From assembly GCA_040880405.1 (NCBI GenBank), contig JBBDIM010000027.1:1-47031 (forward strand): 47,031 bases of DNA, in the 5' to 3' direction. The notes below the pieces were generated by a model. The model searched no databases. It was not told the DNA's origin and saw nothing but the letters and a program-made list of their open reading frames with translations. Origin of the DNA: JBBDIM01 sp040880405 (GTDB lineage: Bacteria; Planctomycetota; Planctomycetia; Pirellulales; Pirellulaceae). Positions 24,215 to 33,250 of the stretch are shown in pieces. The position numbers and the translations under genes were made by a program. Position 1 is the first letter of the stretch; the number at the start of each line of letters is the position of its first letter.

Positions 24215-25189
24215 TCACAGAAGTACCTCCTCACGGACTTCGTATCCCAAGGTTCTCAGGCTGTCAGCCAAAAGGGCATGGTACTGCGGCTCCAGAGGCA
24301 GGACCGGTGGGCACGGATCGCCCACGGGTGGTCCAATCATATTGAGGGCCGCCTTCATGACGCTGAACCAGTGGGCACCATCGCCCTTGGAGTGATAAAG
24401 CCCGAACTGCAGCCTCATCAGCGGAGCCAACTGGCTCCAAATCTGTCGCGCGGCCGGCAGATCGCCTCGCTCGGCAATGGCCTCGTATAGTCGGCGTGCT
24501 ACCCCAGGAATCATACTTGGTATCCCGGAAATCCAGCCGTGGGCTCCATGAGAGAGTCCCTCGAATGCGACCGTGTCAATGCCGGCATAAACAAACAGCC
24601 GGCCGTCGGTCGCCTGCAGAAGTTCACAGATGCGATCCGGCTCGGAGTTGGACATCTTCACACCGCCGATCACTCCCTCCTCGAAGAGTTGAACCAAGTG
24701 GTTCGTCTTCAGGTCGACGGCTGTCATCGTAATACTGTGATACAACACGATCGGTATCGAGACGGCTTCAGCCACTGCCCGGTAATGAACCATCACCTGG
24801 CTCGGGGTCGGTGCCATATAGTAGGGCGGCACGATCAGCAAGGCGTCCGCACCGGCCTGTTCCGCATGTTTCGATAGCTCGACCGTGTGACGCGTCGAGC
24901 AATGGTGGGTACCTGCCACCACCGGAACCCGACCGTTGTTAGCGGCCAAAGCGGCATCCAGAAGCCGCTTGCGGTCATCGATCTCGAGCGAGGGAAATTC
25001 CCCGGAACTACCCAAGGGCGAAATCGCGTCGGCACCTTCATCGATCATCCAATCGATGTGGGCCGGGAGTAAGTCCAAATTCAGTCCGCCCGAGGGATTG
25101 AAAGGAGTGATCGTCGACGCGCAGACTCCGCGAAATAATGGCTTTGGCACGAATCGGCCCTCCGGCAGATAGTTATTGGGAAACACCAT
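24215..25189 (-). CDS. Dihydrodipicolinate synthase/N-acetylneuraminate lyase family aldolase
   Basis: About 324 residues from the ATG MVFPNNYLPEGRF; the open frame extends 58 codons further up but that part lies antisense-free inside the preceding gene and is not family-like. The start overlaps the 3' end of the 2-hydroxyacid dehydrogenase by 17 bases. Class I aldolase features: GSSGEFPSL (GTTGE-type), the tyrosine in IPIVLYHSITMTAVDLK and the Schiff-base lysine in IGGVKMSNSEPD. Members condense or cleave 2-oxo-3-deoxy acids and pyruvate. The context suggests cleavage or dehydration of a sugar acid rather than lysine synthesis. Confidence 0.9.
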   Translation of the reverse strand: MVFPNNYLPEGRFVPKPLFRGVCASTITPFNPSGGLNLDLLPAHIDWMIDEGADAISPLGSSGEFPSLEIDDRKRLLDAALAANNGRVPVVAGTHHCSTRHTVELSKHAEQAGADALLIVPPYYMAPTPSQVMVHYRAVAEAVSIPIVLYHSITMTAVDLKTNHLVQLFEEGVIGGVKMSNSEPDRICELLQATDGRLFVYAGIDTVAFEGLSHGAHGWISGIPSMIPGVARRLYEAIAERGDLPAARQIWSQLAPLMRLQFGLYHSKGDGAHWFSVMKAALNMIGPPVGDPCPPVLPLEPQYHALLADSLRTLGYEVREEVLL

Positions 25190-26138
25190 TGACGATATTA
25201 GGAAGGGACTCGCCCCGCAGCGCAGTCGCCGCGAGACGGGCGGCCGTTTCCCGCAGCTTGCGCACGGCGGGAACACTGACCGAGGCGATGTGCGAGGCGA
25301 CGATGACATTGTCCATTTGAAGCAGCGCGTGATCGCTCGGGAGCGGCTCGGGCACAAAAACATCCAAAGCTGCCCCTGAAACTTGACCGCTACGAAGGGC
25401 GTCGATCAAAGCGGAAGCGTCAACAATATCTCCTCTGGCAACATTCACTAGAATGACCCCTGGCTTCATGGTCGCGAGGGTATCGCGGTTAATCAGGTGA
25501 CGCGTTCTCGCGGTGGACGGACAATGCAGTGTGACCACATCCGACACCGCCAACAGCTCTTCCAACCCGAGGGCGGAACATCCCGCGCGTTCCACTTCGG
25601 CCGCTTCAACACCCGGGTCGTGAACAACGACTTGGCACTGGAAAGATCGCAAGCGAGAGGCGACCTCACGACCGATTCTTCCGAAACCGACCACCCCGAC
25701 CGTAAGGTCACACATGGCCCGCATCTGGTCGACCGAAGTCACTAACCCCCATTGCCCTGAGCGTAGGGCAATGCAATGAGGCACGACCTGTCGAGTGGTG
25801 GCCAAGATAAATGCCAACGTGTGGTCGGCGACCTCGTGAATGCAATAGTCCGGAATGTTGCAAACAGGAATGCCTTTGGCACTTGCAGCCGTCAGATCGA
25901 CGTTGTCGACACCTATGCCGTACCGGACGATTACCCGAGCCCGCCGCATACTGTCGATCACGCCGGCATCGACCGGAGCAAATTGGGTGATCACGGCGTC
26001 CGCGTCGGCGACCAGCTCGGATAATTCGGCGGCCGACCGCTTTTCCTTCCACGCAACGATCTGATGACCTTCCTCGCGCAGGATTGCTTCCTCAATTTCC
26101 AGATCGGGAAATGTGTAATCGGTAATCGCGATGCGCAT
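25173..26138 (-). CDS. D-isomer-specific 2-hydroxyacid dehydrogenase (CtBP/SerA-like)
   Basis: About 321 residues from the ATG MRIAITDYTFPDLE, preceded by GAAGG; longer in-frame starts lie in the regulatory gap. The NAD-binding motif is GVVGFGRIGREVA with the acidic residue after VVVHDP. The catalytic triad is visible: Arg in LVNVARGDIVD, Glu in VFVPEPLPSDHALL and His in VIVASHIASVS. The length is normal. It reduces a 2-oxoacid or oxidises a D-2-hydroxyacid with NAD. It is the first gene of the minus-strand catabolic cluster, divergent from the GntR regulator, and probably carries the operon promoter upstream. Confidence 0.93.
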   Translation of the reverse strand: MRIAITDYTFPDLEIEEAILREEGHQIVAWKEKRSAAELSELVADADAVITQFAPVDAGVIDSMRRARVIVRYGIGVDNVDLTAASAKGIPVCNIPDYCIHEVADHTLAFILATTRQVVPHCIALRSGQWGLVTSVDQMRAMCDLTVGVVGFGRIGREVASRLRSFQCQVVVHDPGVEAAEVERAGCSALGLEELLAVSDVVTLHCPSTARTRHLINRDTLATMKPGVILVNVARGDIVDASALIDALRSGQVSGAALDVFVPEPLPSDHALLQMDNVIVASHIASVSVPAVRKLRETAARLAATALRGESLPNIVNGVSQ

Positions 26139-26525
26139 GAATTTTCGACCTTCATCAAGACGGATGGAGAAAAGGGGGTATGACGATAAAACGCGGGCGA
26201 TAGCGGCCGGACAAAGCCAAATGGATGAGTGGAGCGGGTCTCTTCGCCAAAGGGGCTTGGAGCACCCCAAGGAGTGGTCGAAACTTGCGGATTCTCGACA
26301 GCACCCCAGGAGATTCAAAAGTCGGCGTCGATTTTTGATGAAATATCAACTTTTTCGTTGACGCCAGGCCAATCATCTGATAATTATATTAGTAGTTCAA
26401 CAGACAGGTGTCAATCTTCGGCCATAAACTTTGGCAAATATTTTTTTGACGCTTGACTTCGTTAGTTTGTCTGATAAACATACCAGGCTGATGGGCAGGC
26501 CGCTTCAATCCCTGAGAGTTAATTC
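26139..26525. promoter_or_regulatory. 387-base divergent control region between catabolic operon and GntR gene
   Basis: No gene is seen. The regulator-proximal half (26340-26480) is clearly AT-rich. Possible elements are TTGACG (26358-26363) with GATAAT (26379-26384, 15-base spacing) reading toward the regulator, a second pair of -35-like hexamers at 26446 and 26453, GACAGGTGTC (26403-26412, perfect GACA/TGTC dyad) and GTTT-7-AAAC (26465-26479). The octamer TCTGATAA appears twice (26376 and 26470). On the operon side AGCACCCCA is directly repeated at 26261 and 26300. The GntR protein is the obvious candidate ligand, but none of these elements is proven. Confidence 0.4.
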
Positions 26526-27368
26526 ATGCTGAAAAATATCGAGCGATCCAATCTGCGAGACGTTATCGCCGAGCGGCTCAAGGGATATATCGTCAATGAA
26601 GACCTGAGGCCGGGGGACCGACTGCCGACCGAGACCGAGCTTGCCACCATGTTTGGTGTCAGCCGGCTCAGTCTTCGCGAGGCGACCAAGTCTCTGAGCT
26701 TTCTGGGAATCGTGGAAGCGAAACCGGGTCGAGGTCTGACCGTCGGCAGCGTCGATATGGACCGAGTCACCGAGTACCTCGGTTTCCATCCCGCAATGCA
26801 CAGTGTCACTCCGGAGGTTTTGATCCAAACTCGCTTGGTGATCGAACTGGGGGTTTTACCGCACGTCGCCGAGCGGATGGCGGAGGACGCCGAGATCCAT
26901 CAGCGACTGGAAGCGATCAACGATCAGCTCCGCCGCACTCGAACCCTGCAGCGGTGGGTCGAGCTCGATATCGCTTTCCACCGCGAGTTGATTTTGGCCA
27001 GCGGATTGTCGCCGCTGATGGCTTTTTCGGACCTATTGGCCGTGTTTTTCCGACGGTTTCGTGAAAGCGTCAAGAAAGCAGAGTGGCCTGAAGGGATCGA
27101 GGCACATCAGGAGATCATTGACGCGCTTGGCGATGGCCACGCAGACCAGGCCCAGCGGCTCCTGCGAGCCCACATTGAAAGCCATTGGCTACGGCTTGAC
27201 CTAGTCACCGGTGCCGACTCCAACCGCGCTAACACGACCCAATCCGGTGCGACCCAATCCGGTGCGACCCAATCCAGTGCGACCCAATCCAGTGCGACCC
27301 AATCCAGTGCGACCCAATCCAGTGCAACTCAGTCCAAGCAGCCCAGCTCGCCTAACAGCGAAACGTAG
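26526..27368 (+). CDS. GntR family regulator, FadR/FCD subfamily
   Basis: A 280-residue regulator. Residues 1-75 form the winged helix (LRDVIAERLKGYIVNEDLRP, LPTETELATMFGVSRLSLRE, GIVEAKPGRGLTV). Residues about 95-225 form an FCD ligand domain with the metal-binding Asp/His in ELDIAFHRELILASG and the later histidines in EAHQEIIDAL and RAHIESHW, so it probably binds an organic acid around a metal. The last 45 residues are a low-complexity tail built from TQSxA repeats. It is divergent from the catabolic operon and is the likely regulator of it. Downstream genes on its strand begin 64 bases later. Confidence 0.93.
   Translation: MLKNIERSNLRDVIAERLKGYIVNEDLRPGDRLPTETELATMFGVSRLSLREATKSLSFLGIVEAKPGRGLTVGSVDMDRVTEYLGFHPAMHSVTPEVLIQTRLVIELGVLPHVAERMAEDAEIHQRLEAINDQLRRTRTLQRWVELDIAFHRELILASGLSPLMAFSDLLAVFFRRFRESVKKAEWPEGIEAHQEIIDALGDGHADQAQRLLRAHIESHWLRLDLVTGADSNRANTTQSGATQSGATQSSATQSSATQSSATQSSATQSKQPSSPNSET
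27237..27335 (+). repeat. 15-bp tandem repeat inside the GntR gene
   Basis: Six full copies of ACCCAATCCRGTGCG plus a partial degenerate seventh; the first two have GG and the others AG at the variable site. Each copy encodes T-Q-S-(G/S)-A. The unit is a multiple of three, so copy-number change alters tail length without shifting frame. Confidence 0.92.
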
Positions 27369-27432
27369 ATCCCCCTAGCAACCGACCCACGCCATGTTTC
27401 ATCGGATCCACAAATTTACGACGGAGTGCTGT

Positions 27433-30400
27433 ATGAACAGCAGCGATGTTGCAGCCCCGAAATCGAAGGGCGAGTTTTTGAGTCTTCGATCAGGGATCCA
27501 GATGCAAGTCCGCAGGTTAGGATATCGGCTCGCCGGCATGGCGATGTTGGTATGGGTGGGGACTGCCGCTGTCTCGCTGGCGGAACAGCCCGAGCGTGAT
27601 CACTTTGTCGGCCTGGCCGAGGAGTATACAGCCCAGGCTCAACCGCTGTTAAAACAATATTGTCTCGATTGCCATTCAACGGCCGAGCAGCAGGGAGAGC
27701 TCGATCTGGAGCGGTTCAGTTCACTCGCCGAGGTCCGGCAAGGGACCAAGGTCTGGCAGTCGGTGATCGAGATGCTGGACAACGGTGAGATGCCACCCAA
27801 AGACGCCGAGGCCGGCTTAGCACCGCAAAAGCGGAAACAACTGCGGGACTGGATATCGCGATACCTGGATGCCGAGGCATTGGCCAATGCCGGCGATCCC
27901 GGCCCGGTGGTCTTGCGGCGACTGGGCAACGCCCAGTATGCCTACACCATCCATGATCTAACCGGAGTCAATCTCGATCCGGCGCGTGAGTTTCCGGTTG
28001 ACGGGGCGGCGGGAGAAGGTTTCACCAATACCGGCAATGCCCTGGTGATGTCCCCCGCTCTTTTGACCAAGTACCTCGACGCCGGAAAACGAATCGCCAA
28101 ACATGTGGTCCCCCTACCCACCGGATTCCGCTTTTCCGAATCGCCCACGCAAAGCGATTGGACGAACGAATCCCTCGCCGAGATCCGGGGCTTCTACGAT
28201 CGTTTCACCGGGGCCGGCGGCGGGGCTCATGTGAACCTGCAAGGGGTTCAGTTCGAGACCAATAGCGGCGGACGACTGCCGCTCCGCCCCTACCTCGCGG
28301 CGACCCTCGCCGAGCGGGATGCCTTGCGAACGGGCGAGAAGGCGATTGACCAAGTGGCTGAAGCAAGGGGCCTCAGTGGTAAGTACCTGGGTATCCTGTG
28401 GGACTCGCTGAACGAGCCGCAGTCCTCGCGGCTGCTCGGTGTGATTCGGACCCGGTGGCAAGAGTCGAAGGTCGAAGATGTCGAGAGCCTGGCTGCCGGG
28501 ATCGAAGAGTGGCAAGGATCGCTGTTCAAATTTTCCAGTGTGGGGCACATCGGAAAAGTGGGGGGGCCCACGGCCTGGCAAGAACCGGTAACCCCACTGT
28601 CCGCGCGACACAACTTTCAAGTGAAGATGCCCAGCCTTACGGACCAGGGCGAGGTGGTTTTGTACCTCGTCGTGAGTGACGCCGGCGATGGTCCAGAGCA
28701 GGACTTTGCCGTGTGGGAACGCCCCCGGATCGTGATCCCTGGTCGTCCGGATTTGCTGCTGCGGGATGTCCAGGAGATAACAGCGCGGATGACCGCCCGC
28801 CGTGAGCTTCTCTTCCGTTCGACCAGCAAGGCCCTTGAAGCGGCGGCCGAGGCCGGTGGGTCCACCGATGCCATCGATATCGAGGCCCTGGCCCAACAAC
28901 ATGCTGTCGAGAGCCCAATCTTGTCCGCCTGGCTCGACTATTTGGGTATCGGCCCGGGGTCGACGATCCAACTCGACCACTTCACCCAGAAGCTAACCCG
29001 CGCTGGGAACTACGACTTTGTCCAGGGCTGGGGTGCCCCAGAGACCCCAAATCTATACGCCAACGCGTCCGACCAGCATGTCCGCATACCCGGCAACATG
29101 AAGCCGAAGGGCGTTACCATACATCCCTCTCCAACCCATGCGGCGGCAGTTGGTTGGCAAAGCCCGATCCACGGGACCCTGCGGATTGAAGGGCAAGTTA
29201 CGCACGCCCATCCCGAATGCGGTAACGGGGTGACCTGGACACTCGAACGCCGCCGTGGCGGCAACCGGCAGCGGTTGGCCCATGGGGTCTCCCACGGTGG
29301 CAATCCGGTGCAAGTAGGCCCGGTCGAGTCGTTGGCCGTCCGCCCGGGCGATTTGGTCTCGCTACTGATCGGCCCCCGGGAGGGCAGCCATGCCTGTGAC
29401 CTGACCGACCTGGAACTGATCTTCACCAGCGATGGGGACGAGTCCCAAACATGGAGCCTAACCGAGGATGTCGCCAGCGATATTTTGGCCGGTAACCCCC
29501 ATGCCGATCGCCTAGGTAACGAGGCGGTCTGGCACTTCTATACCGAGCCGATAGAAGGCCGCGAGACAGGACCGGTCATCCCGGCCGGGTCTCTGCTGGC
29601 CCAGTGGCAAGCGGCTGAAGAGACCGGCGAGAAACAGCGACTGGCCGAGGCGATCCAAAAGCTGCTGACCAGCGGCCCCGCGGCCGACGCGCCTCCTGAG
29701 GACCCCAACTTCCGACTGTATCGCCAGTTGACCTCGTTCCGCGGACCATTTTCGTACGCGGATAGCGAAGCGCTGCCTCTGTCTGAGAGGCAGGAAACTT
29801 CCACTGCCGGACCTTCCTATGGCCTGGATCCCAAGCGGTTCGGCAAACGCCCCGATGGCTCGGAGATCGAAGCCGGTAGCCTGTGCGTGCAGGCCCCGGC
29901 GGTGGTGGAGATCCGGTTACCGGCCGACTTGGTAGCGGACGCCGAATTCGTCACCACCGGCAAACTGGATCCATCCACCGGCAAAAACGGGAGCGTTCAG
30001 TTCCAGATTTTGAAGACCAAGCCGGCCCAAGAGTTCGGCTTGCTGCCGACCGCAATCAGTGAAAACCAGGAAGACGGGTCTTGGACCTCGAACAACCGCC
30101 GCATCAGCGCCGCCACCCCAGTGGTCGTGCAAACCGATAGTACACAGCGGCAACAGTGGGAACAAGCGTTTGAGGACTTCCGGCAGCTATTTCCAGTGGC
30201 ACTCTGCTATACCGAGATCGTCCCGGTTGACGAGGTGGTCACGTTGACCCTGTTTCATCGCGAGGACGAGGCGTTACGGCGGTTGATGCTGAATGACGAA
30301 CAAGCCCAGCAACTCGACCGGATGTGGGAAGAACTTCATTTTGTCAGCCACGATGCCCTGACCCTCGTCGACGCCTTTGAACAGCTCTTGGAGTACGCCT

Positions 30401-31773
30401 CGCAAGATGGCGATCCCAAGGTCTTCGAGCCGCTCCGCGAACCGATCCAGCGTCGCGCCGCCGAGTTCGAGCAGGCCCTGATCCGAGCCGAGCCGAAACA
30501 TCTGGAGGCCCTGATCGATTTCGCGGCCCAGGCCTATCGGCGGCCGCTGAAGGAGCACGAGGCCCAGGCCCTGCGGGGGCTGTACACAGACCTGCGAGAA
30601 CAAGAACTATCGCACGACGAGGCCTTTCGATTCACCCTCGCCCGCATCTTCGTCTCGCCAGGATTCCTGTATCGCCTGGAACGTGCCCCCGAGGGTAGCG
30701 CGGCGGGACCGATCTCCGATTGGGAACTTGCCAACCGGCTGAGCTATTTCCTCTGGTCTTCGCAGCCCGATGAGCCGTTACGGGCCGCTGCCCGCGCTGG
30801 CACGTTACACCAGCCAGAGGCCTTGGAACAGCAGGCACGGCGGATGATCCAGTCTCCCCGCATCCGCCGATTGGCCACGGAGTTCGCCTGCCAATGGCTG
30901 CACATTTATGAATTCGACACCCTCGACGAAAAAAGCAACGAGACCTTCCCCGAGTTTGTCGATTTGCGAGCCGACATGCACGAGGAAGCAATTCGATTTT
31001 TTACCGATCTATTCCAGAGCGATGCCTCGATCCTCGATATCTTCGAGGCCAACCATACCTTCCTGAACGAGCGACTGGCAAAGTTCTACGGTATCCAGTG
31101 GAAGCCGGAGCCAGACCAGGATCCCGATTCTTGGCAACGTGTGGAGGGGATGCGGGGGCACGGACGAGGTGGTGCCCTGGGACTCGCGGCGACCCTCGCC
31201 AAACACTCGGGTGCCTCGCGGAGCAGCCCGATCCTGCGTGGTGTCTGGATTAGTGAGACCATTCTCGGAGAGAAGCTGCCCAAGCCGCCCGCCGGCGTGC
31301 CGCCCCTGCCGGAAGACCCGGCCGTGGCCGAGGGCCTAACAATGCGACAACTGACCGAACTGCATACCACCGAACCAAGCTGTGCGAGTTGCCATGCCAG
31401 GATCGATCCCTTCGGTTTCGCCCTGGAACAGTACGACGCGATCGGTCGCCTGCGCGATCGAGACCGATCGGGTCGTCCTCTCGACACCGCTTCGGTCCTT
31501 TACGACGGGAACCAGATCGAAGGCTTCGAGGGACTGCGAAACTATCTGCTGGAGACCCGCCGCGAGGCTGTAATCCGTCAATTTTGCCGCAAGCTGCTGG
31601 GCTACTCGCTCGGCCGAGCGGTCCAGCTCTCCGATGAGCCGCTGCTCACGGAGATGCGCGAAAACCTGGCTCGGCACGAGTATCGTTTCTCCGCCGCGGT
31701 CGAGACGATTATCCAAAGCCAACAATTCCGAGAGATTCGGGGCAGAGACGCCGTGGTGGCGGACCTGCCTTAG
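27433..31773 (+). CDS. Planctomycete cytochrome C / DUF1587-DUF1592-DUF1588-DUF1585 protein
   Basis: About 1446 residues from the ATG MNSSDVAAPKSK, which has a GGAGTG Shine-Dalgarno; an ATG 39 bases upstream lacks one. A signal-peptide/membrane segment (LAGMAMLVWVGTAAVSLAEQ) is followed by a cytochrome-like unit with a haem motif YCLDCHS, then DUF1587 (LRRLGNAQYAYTIHDLTGVNL), a long insert with beta-sandwich sequence near residues 560-700, and the C-terminal DUF1595/1592/1588/1585 set (YRRPLKEHEAQALRGLY, WELANRLSYFLWSSQPDEPL, KHSGASRSSPILRGVW, CASCHARIDPFGFALEQYDAIG, RKLLGYSLGRAVQLSDEPLL). It is exported and probably membrane-associated; the enzymatic role is unknown. It is paired with the DUF1552 gene downstream, as is usual. 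Confidence 0.93.
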   Translation: MNSSDVAAPKSKGEFLSLRSGIQMQVRRLGYRLAGMAMLVWVGTAAVSLAEQPERDHFVGLAEEYTAQAQPLLKQYCLDCHSTAEQQGELDLERFSSLAEVRQGTKVWQSVIEMLDNGEMPPKDAEAGLAPQKRKQLRDWISRYLDAEALANAGDPGPVVLRRLGNAQYAYTIHDLTGVNLDPAREFPVDGAAGEGFTNTGNALVMSPALLTKYLDAGKRIAKHVVPLPTGFRFSESPTQSDWTNESLAEIRGFYDRFTGAGGGAHVNLQGVQFETNSGGRLPLRPYLAATLAERDALRTGEKAIDQVAEARGLSGKYLGILWDSLNEPQSSRLLGVIRTRWQESKVEDVESLAAGIEEWQGSLFKFSSVGHIGKVGGPTAWQEPVTPLSARHNFQVKMPSLTDQGEVVLYLVVSDAGDGPEQDFAVWERPRIVIPGRPDLLLRDVQEITARMTARRELLFRSTSKALEAAAEAGGSTDAIDIEALAQQHAVESPILSAWLDYLGIGPGSTIQLDHFTQKLTRAGNYDFVQGWGAPETPNLYANASDQHVRIPGNMKPKGVTIHPSPTHAAAVGWQSPIHGTLRIEGQVTHAHPECGNGVTWTLERRRGGNRQRLAHGVSHGGNPVQVGPVESLAVRPGDLVSLLIGPREGSHACDLTDLELIFTSDGDESQTWSLTEDVASDILAGNPHADRLGNEAVWHFYTEPIEGRETGPVIPAGSLLAQWQAAEETGEKQRLAEAIQKLLTSGPAADAPPEDPNFRLYRQLTSFRGPFSYADSEALPLSERQETSTAGPSYGLDPKRFGKRPDGSEIEAGSLCVQAPAVVEIRLPADLVADAEFVTTGKLDPSTGKNGSVQFQILKTKPAQEFGLLPTAISENQEDGSWTSNNRRISAATPVVVQTDSTQRQQWEQAFEDFRQLFPVALCYTEIVPVDEVVTLTLFHREDEALRRLMLNDEQAQQLDRMWEELHFVSHDALTLVDAFEQLLEYASQDGDPKVFEPLREPIQRRAAEFEQALIRAEPKHLEALIDFAAQAYRRPLKEHEAQALRGLYTDLREQELSHDEAFRFTLARIFVSPGFLYRLERAPEGSAAGPISDWELANRLSYFLWSSQPDEPLRAAARAGTLHQPEALEQQARRMIQSPRIRRLATEFACQWLHIYEFDTLDEKSNETFPEFVDLRADMHEEAIRFFTDLFQSDASILDIFEANHTFLNERLAKFYGIQWKPEPDQDPDSWQRVEGMRGHGRGGALGLAATLAKHSGASRSSPILRGVWISETILGEKLPKPPAGVPPLPEDPAVAEGLTMRQLTELHTTEPSCASCHARIDPFGFALEQYDAIGRLRDRDRSGRPLDTASVLYDGNQIEGFEGLRNYLLETRREAVIRQFCRKLLGYSLGRAVQLSDEPLLTEMRENLARHEYRFSAAVETIIQSQQFREIRGRDAVVADLP

Positions 31774-31863
31774 CCCTAACCCCCAGTCGGTCACCGCCCG
31801 CTTGCCCATGCGGAAGACGGCGGTGGAGTATCCACCGGCTCCTTCATTTCCGGGAATAGAATT

Positions 31864-33168
31864 ATGAAAACGCATCACTTCACGCGACGGATGTTCCTGC
31901 GAGGCGTAGGCGTCACCATGGCGCTGCCATGGCTAGAATCCCTCTCGGTTTGGGGAGACGAGTCCGGCGGCTCGGAGCCGGCTAGTCAGGCCCCGGTACG
32001 CACCGCCGTGCTGTTTTCCGGCAACGGGTTCCACAGCCAGGAGTGGTGGGCTCGGAAGTCCGACAAGCAATTGGAGTTGGGCAAGGTTCTCGCTCCGCTC
32101 GACGACTTGACGGACCGGATGCTCTTCATTCGCGGGCTCTACAACGCCGAGGCCCTCAAAGGCAACATCCATAGTTCTCAAACCGGCAATTTGTTATCGG
32201 GGGCAGAGCTCGCATCCGGCGGCGAGATCCGCTCAGGGACCAGTATCGACCAACTGATTGCCCAGCGGCATGGTCGCTCGACCAAGGTCCCCAGCCTGGT
32301 GCTCGGTTGCGAAAAATCGAACCCTTCGGTCCACAAGAACTACTCGATGCTCTATAGCTCGCATATCTCGTGGACATCCCCCACCACACCGACACCGCTG
32401 GAACTTTACCCGGCGCTAGCCTTCGACCGGCTATTTAAGGATGAGGTCCAAAAGGGTGATCGGAGCGTGCTCGACGCGGTACTGGAAGACGCGACTAGTT
32501 TTCGCAACCAGATCAGCGAGGCCGATCGGCGGAAACTCGACGAATATCTCGACTCGGTCCGCGAGATCGAAACCCGCATCGAAAACGCTGGTCAACGGGG
32601 CGAGATGCAGGGTTGGCGGCCGACGCTCGACAAACCCAATATTCCCCGCCCGGCCGATGGTATCTCCCAGGACATCTCCGAACATATGCGGCTGATGTGC
32701 GATATCCTGGCCCTCGGTTTCCAGACCGACACGACGCGCGTCGCGACCCTAAAGCTGAACAACGACCATAGTTCGCTGCGATTTCCGCATCTGGGGGTCG
32801 ACTACATGATCCATCACCTGCTATCGCACTCCGATACGGCCGACTGGCTGAAGGTGAACCAGTTCTTCATTGAACAGGTGGGATATCTGGCCCGCAAACT
32901 CGACTCCATCCAAGAAGGTGAACGGACCCTGTTGGACAACTCGATGATCCTCTTCTGTTCGAGCATGATGTCCGGGCATCACGACGCGACTCAGCTACCG
33001 GTTGTCCTGTTGGGCGGTGCCGGCGGACGGCTTCAAGGTGGTCGGGTCCTGGATTACTCCCAACAGCCTAACCGTCAGATGTGCCGATTGTACTTGTCGA
33101 TGCTGGACAAGGTGGGGCTGCCCACCGACCGCTTCGGCGACGCCACCGAACCCCTGGATGAAGTGTAA
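31864..33168 (+). CDS. DUF1552 domain-containing protein, Tat-type signal
   Basis: A 434-residue protein starting with a twin-arginine-like leader (TRRMFLRGVGVTMALPWLES). The rest is DUF1552 (PF07586): VRTAVLFSGNGFHSQEWWA, LLSGAELASGGEIRSGTSID, KVPSLVLGCEKSN, YSSHISWTSPTTPTPLELYP, LILCSSMMSGHHDAT-like C-terminal metal-site region (FCSSMMSGHHDATQLPVVLL). The family is related to the DUF1501/alkaline-phosphatase-like group and is nearly always encoded after a DUF1592-type cytochrome protein. It is probably periplasmic, exported folded. The biochemical function is not established. Confidence 0.94.
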   Translation: MKTHHFTRRMFLRGVGVTMALPWLESLSVWGDESGGSEPASQAPVRTAVLFSGNGFHSQEWWARKSDKQLELGKVLAPLDDLTDRMLFIRGLYNAEALKGNIHSSQTGNLLSGAELASGGEIRSGTSIDQLIAQRHGRSTKVPSLVLGCEKSNPSVHKNYSMLYSSHISWTSPTTPTPLELYPALAFDRLFKDEVQKGDRSVLDAVLEDATSFRNQISEADRRKLDEYLDSVREIETRIENAGQRGEMQGWRPTLDKPNIPRPADGISQDISEHMRLMCDILALGFQTDTTRVATLKLNNDHSSLRFPHLGVDYMIHHLLSHSDTADWLKVNQFFIEQVGYLARKLDSIQEGERTLLDNSMILFCSSMMSGHHDATQLPVVLLGGAGGRLQGGRVLDYSQQPNRQMCRLYLSMLDKVGLPTDRFGDATEPLDEV

Positions 33169-33250
33169 TGGCCGGACAATGGCCTCTGGCCGCGTGCTGA
33201 TGCTGGCGATTTAAGAATCGCTCACTGCTTTTAACCCCGCAGGCGAATTC

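Noticed and set aside
27237..27335. Tandem repeats considered as a CRISPR-like array
   Set aside because: The units are 15 bp, directly adjacent without spacers and lie in frame within a coding region.
28114..28980. Minus-strand frame of 288 codons inside the DUF1592-type gene
   Set aside because: Antisense shadow, proline/arginine/glycine-rich with no start signal or domain.
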